64,000 bases of DNA, from assembly GCA_025991245.1 (NCBI GenBank), contig BQMJ01000061.1, positions 110,939 to 174,938 on the forward strand, given 5' to 3'. This stretch comes from Galdieria partita (taxonomy: Eukaryota; Rhodophyta; Bangiophyceae; Galdieriales; Galdieriaceae). The notes beneath the pieces are model-generated. The model searched no databases, was not told the origin of the DNA, and was given only the letters and a program-made list of their open reading frames with translations. This document shows, piece after piece, positions 21,257-33,318 of this stretch; position 1 is the first letter of the stretch, and each line of letters opens with the position of its first letter. A program made the translations under genes and the position numbers.

Positions 21257-21696
21257 ATGGAACAAACAACAACCAAGACAACTTGGACGCTTCCTCAAAC
21301 AAGAGTAAAGAAAATTATGAAACTGGATGAAGACTCTTTACTCGTTCGCGAAGAAACGGTAGCTGTGGTTACCAAAGCAACAGTAGTATTATCACCTGAA
21401 GATGCTATTTCTTTGTAACGTTAGGTGTTAGGAACTATTTATAGACTATTTAGTAAAAGAAAGTATCCAAGATAACAAGGATAAGTTGAGTTACAAAGCG
21501 TTGTCGGAAACTGTTCATTCCATTCCAGCACTTCACTTTTTACGAGGCAAGTAGAGAACTGTCGCTGTGCTTCTTTTTAGGGCTAACTCTTTCTCAAAAA
21601 GAACTAGTTCCAGAAAAAGTAAACGGTGAATATTTGTTGTTTCGAGACGCTAGCAATGAGCAAGTTGCCAACTCCCATGAAGAACAAATAGAATAG
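21257..21696 (+). CDS. Histone-fold protein of the NF-YC / POLE4-CHRAC type
   Basis: Exon 1 (21257-21382) encodes TLPQTRVKKIMKLDEDSLL, the start of a histone-fold helix pair. A 49-bp GT-AG intron (21383-21431) joins it to a segment reading ELFIDYLVKESIQ and LSETVHSIPALHFLRG, completing the fold. Such proteins act as heterodimers in nuclear complexes: the DNA polymerase epsilon accessory subunits, CHRAC, NF-Y or NC2. The 3' end is ambiguous. A GC-AG intron of only 34 bp (21547-21580) gives a tail ending NSHEEQIE at 21696. A GT donor at 21551 would give a 30-bp intron and a basic tail. The ATG at 21257 was chosen because the frame above it lacks an ATG. Confidence 0.7.
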
Positions 21697-23589
21697 AGAC
21701 GTTGTGTCGCTCTTTCTTTTTGCAACGCAAGCTTTCTATATATAGCTCCACGGCAAGTCACTGTTACCGGAATTGGGGAGTCAAAGTTGAGACTGTGGGT
21801 CAAAGAAACAGTTTCACTGGAGTATATTATGTGGTAGTTGGTGACTTTTGCCGTTGTTATTATCTCTTGTGAGAAAAGACTCCTTGCAGTTTTCTTTATT
21901 GATAAAAAAAACTTGTTGCTAGTCACAGTTTGTGTTTATTGCGCAGTGGATATATCTTTATGGAGTTGTTTTTAGAAGCAACAAGGTTGAAAACATTGAA
22001 CTCAATGAGAATACTAGGTTGGAAGGATATGTATCTCAAAAAGATGGATTCAACTAGCCATTACGAGATATGTATACTTGTGTGATGAAAACTATCATTT
22101 CCATTGCTTCTATTTGGAATATTCTCAAGTGAGATGAGAAAGTCACTGGATGGATCAAAGACTCTTGTTCTGCTGTTTTTGTCGTAAATAGCACACATTT
22201 CTAGTTTTGCAGTCTTCTGTCTTTCCCCTTGCTTGTTTATGAAAAACTTGCGATATTTTCCTTTTCCATATATGTGGTTTTTGTATCATCTTTTCGCAAT
22301 CGCATTCAATCTGTATAAAAGAGACTAAATCTTTCCCCACTCAGAGTCCATCGGGATTCTAGCCAAAATGCGTTGTGCTCATCAATAATCAACATCATTG
22401 CGTGGGTTAAATTCTAAGCAAGCGAGATTAAGAAGCTAGTAAGAGATATATCTTTTTTTACTTTGCCAATAGAATGACAATATTCTTTTGCACTGATCAA
22501 TATCAAGCATAAAGGGAGTTGTCCACACAACTTTTACCCTGACTTTTTGGGTCGAGGCAAAAGAGTTTGAAAACATAGATAGGATTGCATGCCGAGAGTC
22601 AGAGACTAGTGTGAATACAGCTTCGGAACATGTGGAAGAATGGGGAGCCATTGAATGATTCCTCTCCTACGCGCAGAAAGAAGGTGGTTCTTTGTATTTT
22701 TCCCGTTTGTGATGATTCACAAAAGAAGCTTTTTCTATGAAAGCAAAGTGATTGGTCGTTGAATATCTTTTGCAATGGTTGTATACATATTCAGTAAGAT
22801 GAATGAATGATCACTTTGGCCATAGTTGAACCATACCAAGTCCCAAAAAGAGACAGCTAGAAGGGGAATTCTTAGACTCTCCTATCATGTGCACTTTTGT
22901 GTGTCGTCTCTGCTTTGGAAATTTCCAACACTTTTCACTATTCTACAGTGAATTCAAAATAGTCACAATAAGACACTCTCCTTCAAAACCATTCGCCTAC
23001 AATACTTTTCCAATGAATATCCACTTTTGACCATTCATCCTACAACGGGACGACACTGGAATTGCCCCATCCATACATGTCTGCTTGTTCTGCTACTCTC
23101 CATCACCTTATCATCCTTCATTGAAATAAAAGGCAATTTGTACAACTTACAAAAGGACCCTATTGAAACTATCCAAGAACAACTAGTTACAAATAGAAAG
23201 TGTCCTTTTGAGCATTTCAAAGGTTCCTGGAGATACCTAACAATCACGTAAACTGCAAATACTTTTCACCAAAATGAATCTCAAAGAGTTGAAGCAGTTG
23301 CAAAACAGCAACTAACAATATGTATCAGCAAAACTACTAATGTATAACTCTCTCTCATGTTTGAGCTGTCTTTGTGGTATCTTCCAATGGCTATGGAACC
23401 ACAACTCCATGTTTTATAAAAGGCTCAAAAAAAGAATCGATCAACAATACTTTGCTAGGCACTGTATGACAATTTCACCTTGGGAGTTTCTTAAAATACC
23501 CTTTGAGCCGAGTTTGGCTTTTCCAATATAAAAGATAAAACAGCGTTGTCTTGTACCATCGAGGAACTCGTCTAAAAATACTATATTGT
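21697..23589. other. Transition from gene-dense to subtelomeric sequence, no confident gene
   Basis: Only short frames occur here. A 71-codon minus-strand frame at 22436-22651 and a 74-codon plus-strand frame at 23027-23251 have no recognisable motif or splicing partner, so they are not called as genes. From ~23.4 kb the sequence begins to resemble the 37.2-37.5 kb segment weakly, which marks the start of the duplicated zone. Confidence 0.45.
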
Positions 23590-24190
23590 TGTCACACACA
23601 GAATATCCATGAATGAGCAGCCTCTGCAACCAAGTATCCCTTGTTCTCCACATTGTCAAACTGCCTTGAGAGAATCAAACAGTTTCCAAGAGTTGATTTG
23701 TTTTTGAATTTTCACCCTTGTTCAACTCTCCTGATGGTCAGGGTAGAAACTTTTCACGGTTCTAGTGCACCCACTTAGAAAGTACACAACCTCAAATGAA
23801 TGAAACACAATCCAACTCTTCGAAACTATTCTTTGCGTAATATTCGTTATTGGATTGTCTGTTGAATAGCTTTGTATGTACAAATGTTCAACGAGTTTTA
23901 CAAATGGTACAAGGTATCCTTTCTTCATACTCTCAAATAAGATTGACAATGGTGACACCCCATGTGAATAGTGAAAACATGAAACCTCTACTCTTGTTGC
24001 GACTAGTGACATCCTAAACAAAAGCTTTCCATATTAAAAGGTGGCATCTTTTCAAACAGATACCGGAAGAAGAGGAATCTTTGAAATATATGGACTCGAT
24101 GCTCATCCCATCCCATCATCTGATGAAAAAGTATTCCAATCCAATGAAGAACCACTTGGTGCAACCATATTTTCTTTGCCAATCTTCCAA
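23590..24190 (-). repeat. Direct duplicate of 37.46-38.19 kb (3' end of nuclease/SAM-like gene)
   Basis: Several strings recur in the same order and orientation in both places. Examples are gataccggaaga near 24060 and 38058, gaaatatat, aaaagtattccaat near 24126 and 38135, and acattgtcaaactg / acactgtcaaactg near 23652 and 37510. On the minus strand it covers the C-terminal SAM-like part and 3' flank of the 37956-40001 gene. After ~24190 the similarity is lost, so the copy is truncated there and joined to unrelated sequence. Confidence 0.7.
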
Positions 24191-26225
24191 AGAGAGATTA
24201 GCTCGCGTCACTGGAATTCTTCTCTCTACTATTGCGGATGGGCTACGAGCAGTGGAATGCAAAGGCTTTTTCTTCCCTCTCCCATGTGTCCAAAATAGTT
24301 GGCCACTCTTTTGGAAACGGATCACGACCAGCCATATTGTCATTTGTCCAATAGCGTTGGTTTTCAATGCTATTGTTGTCATCATCAGAAAATGGTAGAG
24401 AATGCCTGTCATAGATCCCAACCACTCCATGTTGAATAGATGAATCAAGAATCAGCATTCAAAACCTTGGCCATTCCCTGGTCCGTTTCTTTATCCATCC
24501 ATCCTCTCGGTCATTCACTTGGCTAATCCAATTGAAATAAAAACCAACCACACAACACGTTTGTCTATTCTGGAATACAGCAGAGGCAGTCGATCCATTG
24601 CAAGTGCTATCTTCCGGAATAAAATGATTACACTGCTGCAAATATTCTCTCTAGTCATCTGCCAATGAATCAGAGAACTCAAGTTTAGAGTCCTTTTATG
24701 AAACATTCTCTGGTAAAAGAACCTTTCAAAGACAACGGAATGCACAACAATCCAAGAATTGGAGTACAGAGCTATGAATCATTCATAAATACAAAAAAGA
24801 CTCTATTGGCTGTTGGGATATGTGGAATACAATGAAAGGCAACAGTTTAGCAGCCTCAATGAAAAACTCGGAATGGCAATGAGCTCTTGGAATATATTCA
24901 CAGAGACCAGTCTCAAGTCTACCAGCAAAACTATTGATCTCTCCTTTTGCATATTCAGCATCAAACCCAAACGATGCCAATCAATCAAATGACACTCTAT
25001 ATCATCATCACTCTCCTTCAACACAGTTTGTAGCAACTCGACAAATCATCCAAGTCCTAGCGAGTTTTCTCCCATCATCCAAAACATGATCCACAAAGCT
25101 TTGCCAATTTCTGCAATAATCGTCTCGACTCTTTTTGTAACAAAGCCATCCGTGTGTGTTTTCTAAATTCAATGAAATTTCTCCAGTCTTCCTTTTCGAC
25201 AATTCTATAAAGGACAGCTCATCTGAGGGTAATCACCAGTCCTTCAACACCTTATCCAATGGTCTTTAATATCTTTGAGGTTCAGGGAATTCAACCACAA
25301 GATATGGAGGGTCATTCTACTCGAGCGAGCATAACACTCAAACAAAGTACCAAGTATAAAGTTACTTTTCCTGTATCAAGCAATGTACATATCTCTCTCT
25401 CTCAAAAAATTGTGAAATGGGATACAACTCGAATCTCACTTTACAAAATGCCTCTAAGTTTACTAGAATCTTCACACATGCTACTTATTTCGCTGAGTTT
25501 ATCTATCATAAATAAATACTGTTTCTGAAAAAGCTGGAAGAGGTACCCAACAAAGTCAAAAATATCCCCTTGCTTCATTATTGCTTCAGTGAGAGAAAAG
25601 ATGCGCATGTCTCGTTCTTTGCACTATTTCATATTCTCAAAAAATCATTCGACCGTGGATAGATGAGCCGTGTTGAACTGAGAAAAGCAGTTCAAAAAGT
25701 TTTTCAAAAGTATAGTTTGACAAGGAAAGTTAGATGTCACCTTTGATAATGCGCTAATTAGGGTTTCACTGTGGTTTCTTGAGCGCATGTTGTCTACTTT
25801 CTGAGAAACTACATTTTTGCTGGTGTGATGCAAAACATGATCGATAGTTTCTTCCAATGGATGATTAGGGTTGAAGGACACTAGTGACGTGACATGAAAA
25901 CTTGCTATATGACTATGATTGACAATGAAAATAGCTTCATGAATGACCAAGAACGTCCATCAACCCAGATTCACTGAATTGTCAACAATTGTATCTTGGT
26001 GGGCTCAGAAATGATTGTTTTGGGAACAAAACAATACAGTTGACTAAAAGTAATGATAGTCTTCAACAATTAGAGAACGAGAGAGATTGGCATTTTTCTC
26101 AATATAGTTTGCAATCCAATATCGACCCAAGCAAAAGTTTTTCTAAAAGTTCCTTTGACATACATTTCAGGTCCAACAGTACTTCATATTTCATCTATTG
26201 AGAAACTTGAGTCACTATAGCTAGT
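24191..26225. other. Decayed sequence with overlapping short frames
   Basis: Minus-strand frames change repeatedly without long open stretches, for example 24243-24458, 24783-24980 and 25645-25950. The pattern looks like an old coding region broken by many indels. I could not assign a family. Faint resemblance to the Walker B region of the family B NTPases near 24.95 kb is too weak to claim. Confidence 0.35.
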
Positions 26226-27290
26226 TTATGACTGAATCATACTCACCTCTTGAACGTCATTCTCTTTGAGATGAACCTTGGTTTGCCAAAGTTGAGGTCC
26301 CACTTGTGGATGATTTGTGAGCAGAAATGAAATATTTGGACTAGTCTCCTTGCTGATATGCAAAGGTGCACTAGTCCACTTGGAACCAAATGCAGCATAA
26401 ACAGTTTCCACTTTGGAACTGAACAACTGGAAACTCAAATTCGGTGCAGAAAAAAAATTCCTTTCTTGTTCCATTCTACCATTTTCCCATAGCTGAAACA
26501 CTCCCTTCACAAGACCCACTCAAATGGCTACTTCGAACGTATACACTCCATTCTTATCCAACGCAATATAGCATTGCAGATAAATCCTCTCCATCGAAAG
26601 ATTGAGAAAATCCAGACCTTCTTCCTGTACATTCCTCTTCATAGCACAGACTGTTACACGAGCCTACATATTTCTGATTGAAAAAGACTTGAATATAGTC
26701 AGCAGCGTCTCAATTCGAGTGCATCTTTAGGCCTATCTTCTTCCTTAAACTTGCAATGAATGGAATCCATTCCTGTGTACCACATATAAAATCCGTTGAT
26801 CTTTACATGAATCAATGGAAATTCAATGTGCTGTTGTTTGCCTTTCTTTTCCTTGTTGAGAACAGGAATTTGTATAGTTTTCCATTCTTCTTACACGTGA
26901 TCAAGTTGACGATGATTGCTCTGAGAATTGCTGTAAATATTTTGAAAAGAATCGAAAATTTCTTCATGATTCAAATAAATGTTCACAGACAATGATTGGA
27001 GACAAACTGCCTTCCTTGCAATAGTTACATGAGCCTCAATGCGTTGGTCATTGCCTACAAAACTACATTCATCTCCCAATGTCACATGTGGACTCCATTT
27101 TTCAGTCGTTTGTATTTTTCAGTTGGTCGACCATAACAATTTACTGGAACATCAAAATCATAGCCTGGAGTTTGTCCCTACATTGCCCTATTCCCAAAGT
27201 GTCTACCTCCACAAGACGTGTAATAGTTCAGCTCCTCCTTTTTTTAAATCTAGCAGCTGCATAAATGACATTAAGTGAAAATCAGTGCAT
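26226..27290 (-). pseudogene. Broken unidentified protein gene
   Basis: Frames on the minus strand at 26891-27085 and 26226-26519, plus a frame between them interrupted by a stop near 26522, read like fragments of one protein. Beta-strand-like pieces such as NLSFQLFSSKVETVYAAF and NISFLLTNHPQVGPQLW suggest a secreted or carbohydrate-active domain, but no known motif is visible. Stops and frame changes indicate a pseudogene, unless several very short introns are present. Confidence 0.35.
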
Positions 27291-28489
27291 AGAAAACTCA
27301 CATCCGTTGGTCTCAGTCGATATGCACCTCTTTAGATATTATAACTATGCAAAATGATTCCAATATTTCATAGCATTACCAGCCAATCCAAAATTCAGTC
27401 CACAACAGGGGTTGATGAGATTTGAGAGCCTTTGCGAATCCATTCTTGTATACCCAAAGTCATTGATGGTTTCAATGAATTCATCAATACTGGCAACTCG
27501 AAAATATTTGTCTTCTTTACTCGTTACTCATTCTAAAGCACCTTCTTGCATATATTAAAAGGGACGCCAGGATCCAACTCTATCGTGGAGTATAATCTCC
27601 GTATTCCAACAATGTAAAGACACTAACCTTTGTATAGCTCATTGCACCCATGTAAGTACTTTTGACTTGTTGCATCATAAATCGAGCCAACAGTATTCTA
27701 TTCGTTTTCAATTTGAACCAATATAAGAGGTAGTACTGTTCGACTCAAGAGGCACTGATTGAATGAAGAGCAGATAGTCCATGGGAATTCTTCTTCTGTT
27801 TCGATAGTTTCTTTTTCTCCAAAAGTCTTTCTATAGATTATTTTTTGAACTCGGCATTTTTATTGTTCTCTTTTTAAACTTTAAGTATACCCAACAAAGA
27901 ACAGTTACCAAACCGAAAATCTTTTATTGTGATATGTCATGCGCTTTCACTCCATTACGTTCTCGTGAAACCAATGTTATAAAGCAAAAAATGAAATGAT
28001 TCAAATTTTGATTTACCTTGTTGGTTTCATATTTGATATTTTTGTTGTGTTTTGTTTGTTGATACATTTGTGACAATTCAATTTCGACTACAAAATCTTC
28101 ATCCCTCACACATACCTGTGCAATTGTACTGCCATTGACCGATCATGAATTTCTCCAACACTCGTTTTCCATTTTTGGGAGCTAAAATCATTCATGACTT
28201 ATTTGAAATGTTGCGAAACTAAAGCGTCTCCGTTTTCTCCAACCGTATGACTCGGGATCGACCGTTTCAGAGTCTTTCTCGATTCGCTGACAGTAGTTTT
28301 AAAAATACAACCTTGTTTCGCCTTGTGCTTTCTTACTGATTATGATGGATAGTGGTTGTGTATGATATAGCTGATTGCGCTTTCCCACCAGAAATACACG
28401 ACTATTGAACTGCCAACAAGGATACTCTTCAAACAGTATCTTTTTCTAAAACAGTGTCGTCTGCTCCCAAGTCTTGACATGTTACTGGT
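27291..28489. other. Non-coding stretch, nothing recognised
   Basis: No frame of coding character on either strand. It lies just outside the recognisable limit of the inverted duplication. Confidence 0.4.
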
Positions 28490-29140
28490 GGTTTTAGGCA
28501 CTTTTTTCATCCTTCAAGTGACCGCGTCAAGTAAGATTCACATAAAATGACGTAAAGATGCTCAAGCCTGCGTACAAACACTTTTCATGTCCGTTTTAGA
28601 AACTCACAGTTGAACTGCGCAGTTTAGTTTCCACGAGCCAATCTCACCACTCCACTTGGATAATAGAATCTCAATGTGCAAAAATAACGATTAAAGGAAT
28701 CGGTTTCGTTACGAACCAAAGAGAATCAACTCAAAATCTTCTTAGAATGGTACAAAAGATCTTGGTAATTGTTCCACAAGGGAGAGTCCCCAACTGTTGT
28801 TCACAGGACAAAAGATAGCAGTATAATTCATTTTGAAAAATAAAGTTACTTTGAAAGACTAGAGTGGGACAAAGATTCCAAGTCAAAGACTATTTGGCGC
28901 CTTTGTGCCGACTGTTCCCCAGTACTGCCAATGGTCAATATTTTCAGACCAGAAACTAAAGACTAGCAATTCTTGAAGAGAATCTACGCTGCATTCAACA
29001 TAAACTAAGACTGGTAACACTTGTTAAGCTACTTTGAGTTCAAGGAGGTCTAAGCCAGGAGAAGACCAAAACAAACAGAGGACCTTGGCTGCTATTTCAA
29101 AGAAAAGTGCGATATCATAAAACCTAAAAGTTGGGTCGTA
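28490..29140 (+). repeat. Left arm of inverted duplication: remnant of the ORF at 51.3-52.1 kb
   Basis: Read on the plus strand, this matches the minus strand of 51.96-51.30 kb in order. Shared strings include agttgaactgcgcagttt near 28610, gatcttggtaattgttccac near 28759, gttcacaggacaa near 28799, aaagactatttgg near 28886 and cataaaacct near 29117. Similarity is broken by small indels. The reading frame seen in the right copy is not preserved here. Confidence 0.75.
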
Positions 29141-30127
29141 CAAAACAGTTCTCGTCTAAATTCTACTATGGAAAGTTTCATAACATAAAAGAATGATTTT
29201 ATCCACTTCAAAACAGGTGGGAACAAAGCAATAAGTCAACACGCTATCCATCGACTTTTGCCACTGCACTCAAATTCTTGTCTTTTACAGTTTCGGAATA
29301 GCTTCGCAACTTTATTCCTTTTTTATCTTTCTATGTATTGTTTTACAGAATTTTGACTGGATTGCCACGGTTTTCAAGAGTCTTTTCAGTTTCGAAGTTG
29401 CTGTTTCTCTATCTTTGAATTCTGAACTGTCATGCTTCAATTACTGTGCTATTGAGGTATTCCACGAGTCGGTCATTTCGGCGCTAAAACTTTCTCTCTT
29501 TCATTGTAATAGAGTTCTCAATCTTTTTGACACTCTAGATATTTCACTGATTGTTTAGATCAGTGATATGGATTCGATACAGTGAGCTGAAATTGGCCTG
29601 CTTTCTTCACCTCGGTTAGTTCACAACACACTGCATGAAGCTCTCGAATTTTATCGAATGGCTTTGAGGACTAAAGACAATTTTCGCAAATGGTGGCCGT
29701 ATCATTCAATCGAAACGGAATTATATTACTTTGTTCACTAATTCTTGAAATTGTTCATACCGCAATGCCTTTTATCAACATGAATTTAGTAAACATGCAG
29801 TTTCTTTGCTGTTTCTCATCTATCCTTGAATGGTCTTTTTGCGACCATTCTCTACAATATGCTTTGGTTCAAAACTCATCTGTCTAGTGTCATGAATCTA
29901 CTCTATCTTTATCCATTAGAGAATCTAATGATCACAACAATGTCGGACAAATTTTAATCGAAACCCAATTCTTCTTTGTCATTGTAAGAATAACTTGAGT
30001 ACATTTTACATAGAAAAGCGTCTCAAACTGTTGATTTCAAAATGGATTCTAAATGAGCAATTTGTGCAAACTCTAAAAGTAATACAATATATCCCTTTGA
30101 ACCTAAGATGGCTACAATAAAGTTAAC
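29141..30127. other. Spacer of the left arm, no gene recognised
   Basis: This segment sits between two matching parts of the inverted duplication. The right arm carries a whole family A NTPase gene between its corresponding parts, whereas here only ~1 kb is left. A large internal deletion in the left arm, removing most of that gene, is the simplest explanation. No coding frame of note. Confidence 0.4.
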
Positions 30128-30593
30128 ATGGATATCACACTTGTGGTCTTGTTGTATTCCATGGAATGTTTTCGCTTCTATCTATTATCAAAAGGGTCAA
30201 GCTCGGAATCACCTTCTCAGCTACTTCAGAATTGGCTAATTTGTCAACGAATAGGACAACGATCAAACAAGGATCAATGGCAAGTTCCCAAGGTGGCCAA
30301 AGACGTAATAGGATGGGGAGACGAATGAGAGTAACAGATAAGCCTCAGTTACTAAACTTGGTTTCATTCTGAATGAAGAGTTTCGCGTTTGAAGAAGATG
30401 ATTCTGGAAGGATTGTAGTTTTTCGTCTATCAAATTCCAAAGATGTTGATTGGCGACACTGCATAAGTATTGTCTATGCTACTCCATTACCATTTAAAGA
30501 GGCCAACGGTAGTTGATCAATGCCAGACTATATGGAATTTCTTTGTAGTAAAGGCTTTTCTGAGAGATTTCGAGTTTTATTGGAAAAGTGATG
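30128..30593 (+). pseudogene. 3' remnant of a family A P-loop NTPase gene
   Basis: Pieces of the C-terminal region of the gene at 47245-49652 are recognisable on the plus strand: GSMASSQGGQRRNRM, RVTDKPQLLNL, WRHCISIVYATPLPFKEA (frames changing), and the last codons FSERFRVLLEK. The NTPase half is missing. Frame changes occur near 30240 and a stop near 30370, so it cannot encode the full C-terminus. It is followed by the same spacer and family B start as in the right arm, which shows the module was copied as a unit. Confidence 0.8.
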
Positions 30594-32130
30594 CTTGATG
30601 GGAGCAGAGTTGTTTTGAGCTTTTACAAAGACTAGAATAAATAACAACGTTTTGAATATTTCATTTTCTTGACTGGCAAGCTATTGATGAACAATTGTGG
30701 AAGCAGAAAGTCTGATATGGATGATTGGTTTGCAATAATAGATGATGTATATATATCTTAAACAAGTCATTCTTAGCACGTTGGATGAAAATCAGAACTC
30801 AACCCGCATTTCAAGTAAACAGCTTTGGAAAGTATGACCAGTTGTATAGAACCACACTGGCTCAAACTTGGAGACATGTTTTTCATCGAAGCAATCGTTC
30901 AGAAAGCATTCAGGAAGCTCTTTGATAAAGCTGTCAAACGAATCTTTGAAACTGTTGGAGACGAAGTCATCGACCACAAAGAAAACCAAGCAACTAGTAG
31001 CAACGACACATAAGCTGCCATCTTGAAGTCAACTAGTCAGCATGTCAATCAGCTTATGTACTGATCAAGTGTGGCATAATCCATAAAGTGCAACTGAATT
31101 TCAAAGAAATGGAGGATCAATTATTGACTCTACCTACCTTGTCAATTTTGTATAAGAAAACTCTCAATGACATCATATCATTAGGACTCAAAAGCACCAG
31201 CGCAGACAACTTAAATGACAAACAAAACAATCCGACGCTAGTCAACCACATATACTCCAATCTCCTTGACTCTCTATACACTGAAAAAGTCTAGAAAATT
31301 TCAAAAAGGTTATGCTCCAAGTATCAACAATCACCCATCGACATTTCTGGAAAACAAAGAGCACTTGAATAGGAGGGAACCCCAATTGAATTGTTAAGCA
31401 TTACTTCCAATCTAGTCTGTCCTAGTAAAACCATCCTATAGTGCAAGGAGAGAGGAAAGCAACAACTGAATGATATATTTTCAAAATAGACTTGCAGATT
31501 ACTTGAACAGGACATGAAAGGAGTTGAAATGGGATTGAGCTATGTTGCATTGTCATATGATCTTGTTGCCTTATCAGTCAGAAGAGATATTCTTCAGAGT
31601 TTACGAGAACACTCAAACTGTTTACACCTTCTACAAATGTATTTCGACATCGCATCGAACAAAACAAACAGAAATCGAATAGCGAATGACTTTCACAGTT
31701 AATAATATAGTTGCCTTGTGGATAAGGAGTATCTTTGGGAGAATGAATTACAATCCAATTTTCTATGAAATAGATTGTCATTTTTCAACTCTTCTATCAA
31801 TGCCAATCCAGACGAACTCTTCCTTTCTTCCCTTCTTTTTGTAGTATATCCAATCGTTTCATTCGAGTGCTTCAAACTAAAACTATCCTTAGAATGAATG
31901 GGAAGAAGTTATAATTTTCAGTATATAAAGAAACTAGGCAACCTTTTTTTCTTAAAATTTACATTTCAACATAAAATATGTTCAAGCATAGTTTGAGAAT
32001 ATACATAACAGAGAAATTCTATCATATAGAAATAGTTGTGAAAAGGCAAAACTATGTTCATCGATCGTTGAAAGAATTAGCGTTGGCATTTACTGATCCC
32101 ATTTCAACACCTCATCCACTATGTCGAGTG
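30594..32130 (+). repeat. Left-arm spacer, inverted duplicate of 45.68-47.24 kb
   Basis: Collinear with the minus strand of 47244-45676. Matching landmarks are cagttgtatagaa near 30838 and the minus strand near 46969, aaatggaggatcaattattgactc near 31107 and 46681, the pair near 31611-31660 and 46140-46170 around aactgtttacac, and the segment just before the family B start. Short conserved peptides occur around 30.8-30.9 kb (QLYRTTLAQTWRHVF), so the spacer may hold the wreck of a further small gene. Confidence 0.75.
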
Positions 32131-32289
32131 TTTTCCAAGGACAAGATATGTATGAAATCGTTGTAGTAGATAAAGAGCAAGACTTGGTTTGAACAACTCG
32201 ACAGCTGTACGAATTACTGGTTCGCCGAGAACACTATCGTTCTTTTGAACCAGTCATTCCTTTTGCCCCACATATCTTCGGAAGTCCTC
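32131..32289 (+). pseudogene. 5' remnant of a family B NTPase gene, cut inside the Walker A motif
   Basis: The plus strand encodes pieces matching the N-terminus of the gene starting at 45675: DMYEIVVVDKEQDLV, then an in-frame stop, then RSFEPVIPFAPHIFGS. The intact family continues FGSGKT at this point. Here it stops at FGS and continues into GH35 sequence of opposite orientation. This is a clear recombination or insertion breakpoint. Confidence 0.8.
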
Positions 32290-32881
32290 CTTGTTGATGA
32301 TAGAGCTCAAGTTCTTTGAGCATTCCATTGATGTCAGTCAACCAACGTTTCATCTCTTGCGTGAAAGGTTCGTTGGAGGTTCGGAACGCAATACCTATTC
32401 TATGGTTATTCTGAATATTTTTCTCTTGAACCGTTCTCAACTTACCTGGAATCTCTCAAAGTTTCAGCACAAATATACTGACCCATAAGTAAAATAGCTT
32501 TGAGACCTCGTTGATGAGCCAGCTGGATAAATCTAAAGATGTTTTCTTCCCTCTCAAAGTTTTATTTTCCTTTTGTCTTCTCATGAACATTCCAAAAGAT
32601 ATCCAAGGCTCTCTTCTTTAGAAGATGACAAAAAGCAGTCTTATCTGGGCAAGGTTACAAACTTCTAAACAATTTAGACCGCAGTTTTTGGCCAGATCCA
32701 GAGCACGAGGCCAATGTTCATAATGAATCTTGGGATACGGATAACTTTTACATTGGAGAATCTTCCTTTTACCGTCAATTACAACGGCTCTTTTATCCAA
32801 GGTAACTTGAGCAGTTGGCATGGTCTCCTGATCACAATGGAAGTAAAAATCGTTCTTCTCAGCAGATTCCGGGATTGTCAT
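32290..32881 (-). pseudogene. GH35 beta-galactosidase N-terminal fragment (broken)
   Basis: On the minus strand the order of GH35 motifs is visible: VTLDKRAVVIDGKRKIL, then YPKIHYEHWPRALDLAK and CGLNCLEV, then FWNVHE in another frame, FIQLAHQRGLKAILLMGQYICAE, and, after an apparent short intron, FRTSNEPFTQEMKRWL ending QQGG. Frameshifts occur near 32650 and a stop follows TKGK. The catalytic acid/base region (IENEYG) should come next but is absent, because sequence switches to a family B remnant at 32289. The fragment keeps about the first 150 residues of a protein that normally exceeds 600. Active GH35 enzymes remove terminal beta-galactose, commonly outside the cell or in vacuoles. Confidence 0.8.
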
Positions 32882-33318
32882 TTAAAGGACCAGTAGCTTC
32901 GAGTGTCCTTGATTTCGAAGAATTTCTCTATGAGCTCATTGAATACGATGAAATTCTAGAAGAAAAGAGTAATACTATTTACTTGTAGGCATAATAACAA
33001 ATACATTCTCATAATGTTGTAAAATGTACTGCACTTATTCAATCTTCGAAGTCCTTTTGTCAACATGTCCATAGGATCCCAGTCATTTCAAAACTTCAGT
33101 CTCCTAGACAAGTCATGAAACGGAGGAATTCGAGCCATACCCTTTGGAGAAATTCAACTCTTGTTCATTTTTCAGCATTTTTCAACGAGTCCAATGTCCG
33201 CAATTCCCATTTTGTTTGTTATCGTCCATTTTACATTTTGTCTCATTGACTTTGTCAATATCTATGCTTTGTAAGGGTGCTGAAATTCTATAATATCTCC
33301 TCATTGTGAAGACACTAA

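Noticed and set aside
24900-25040. Possible Walker B-like remnant of family B on the minus strand
   Set aside because: Only a few residues match (ECHLIDW, LNMQKER, IVLL), not enough to separate homology from chance.
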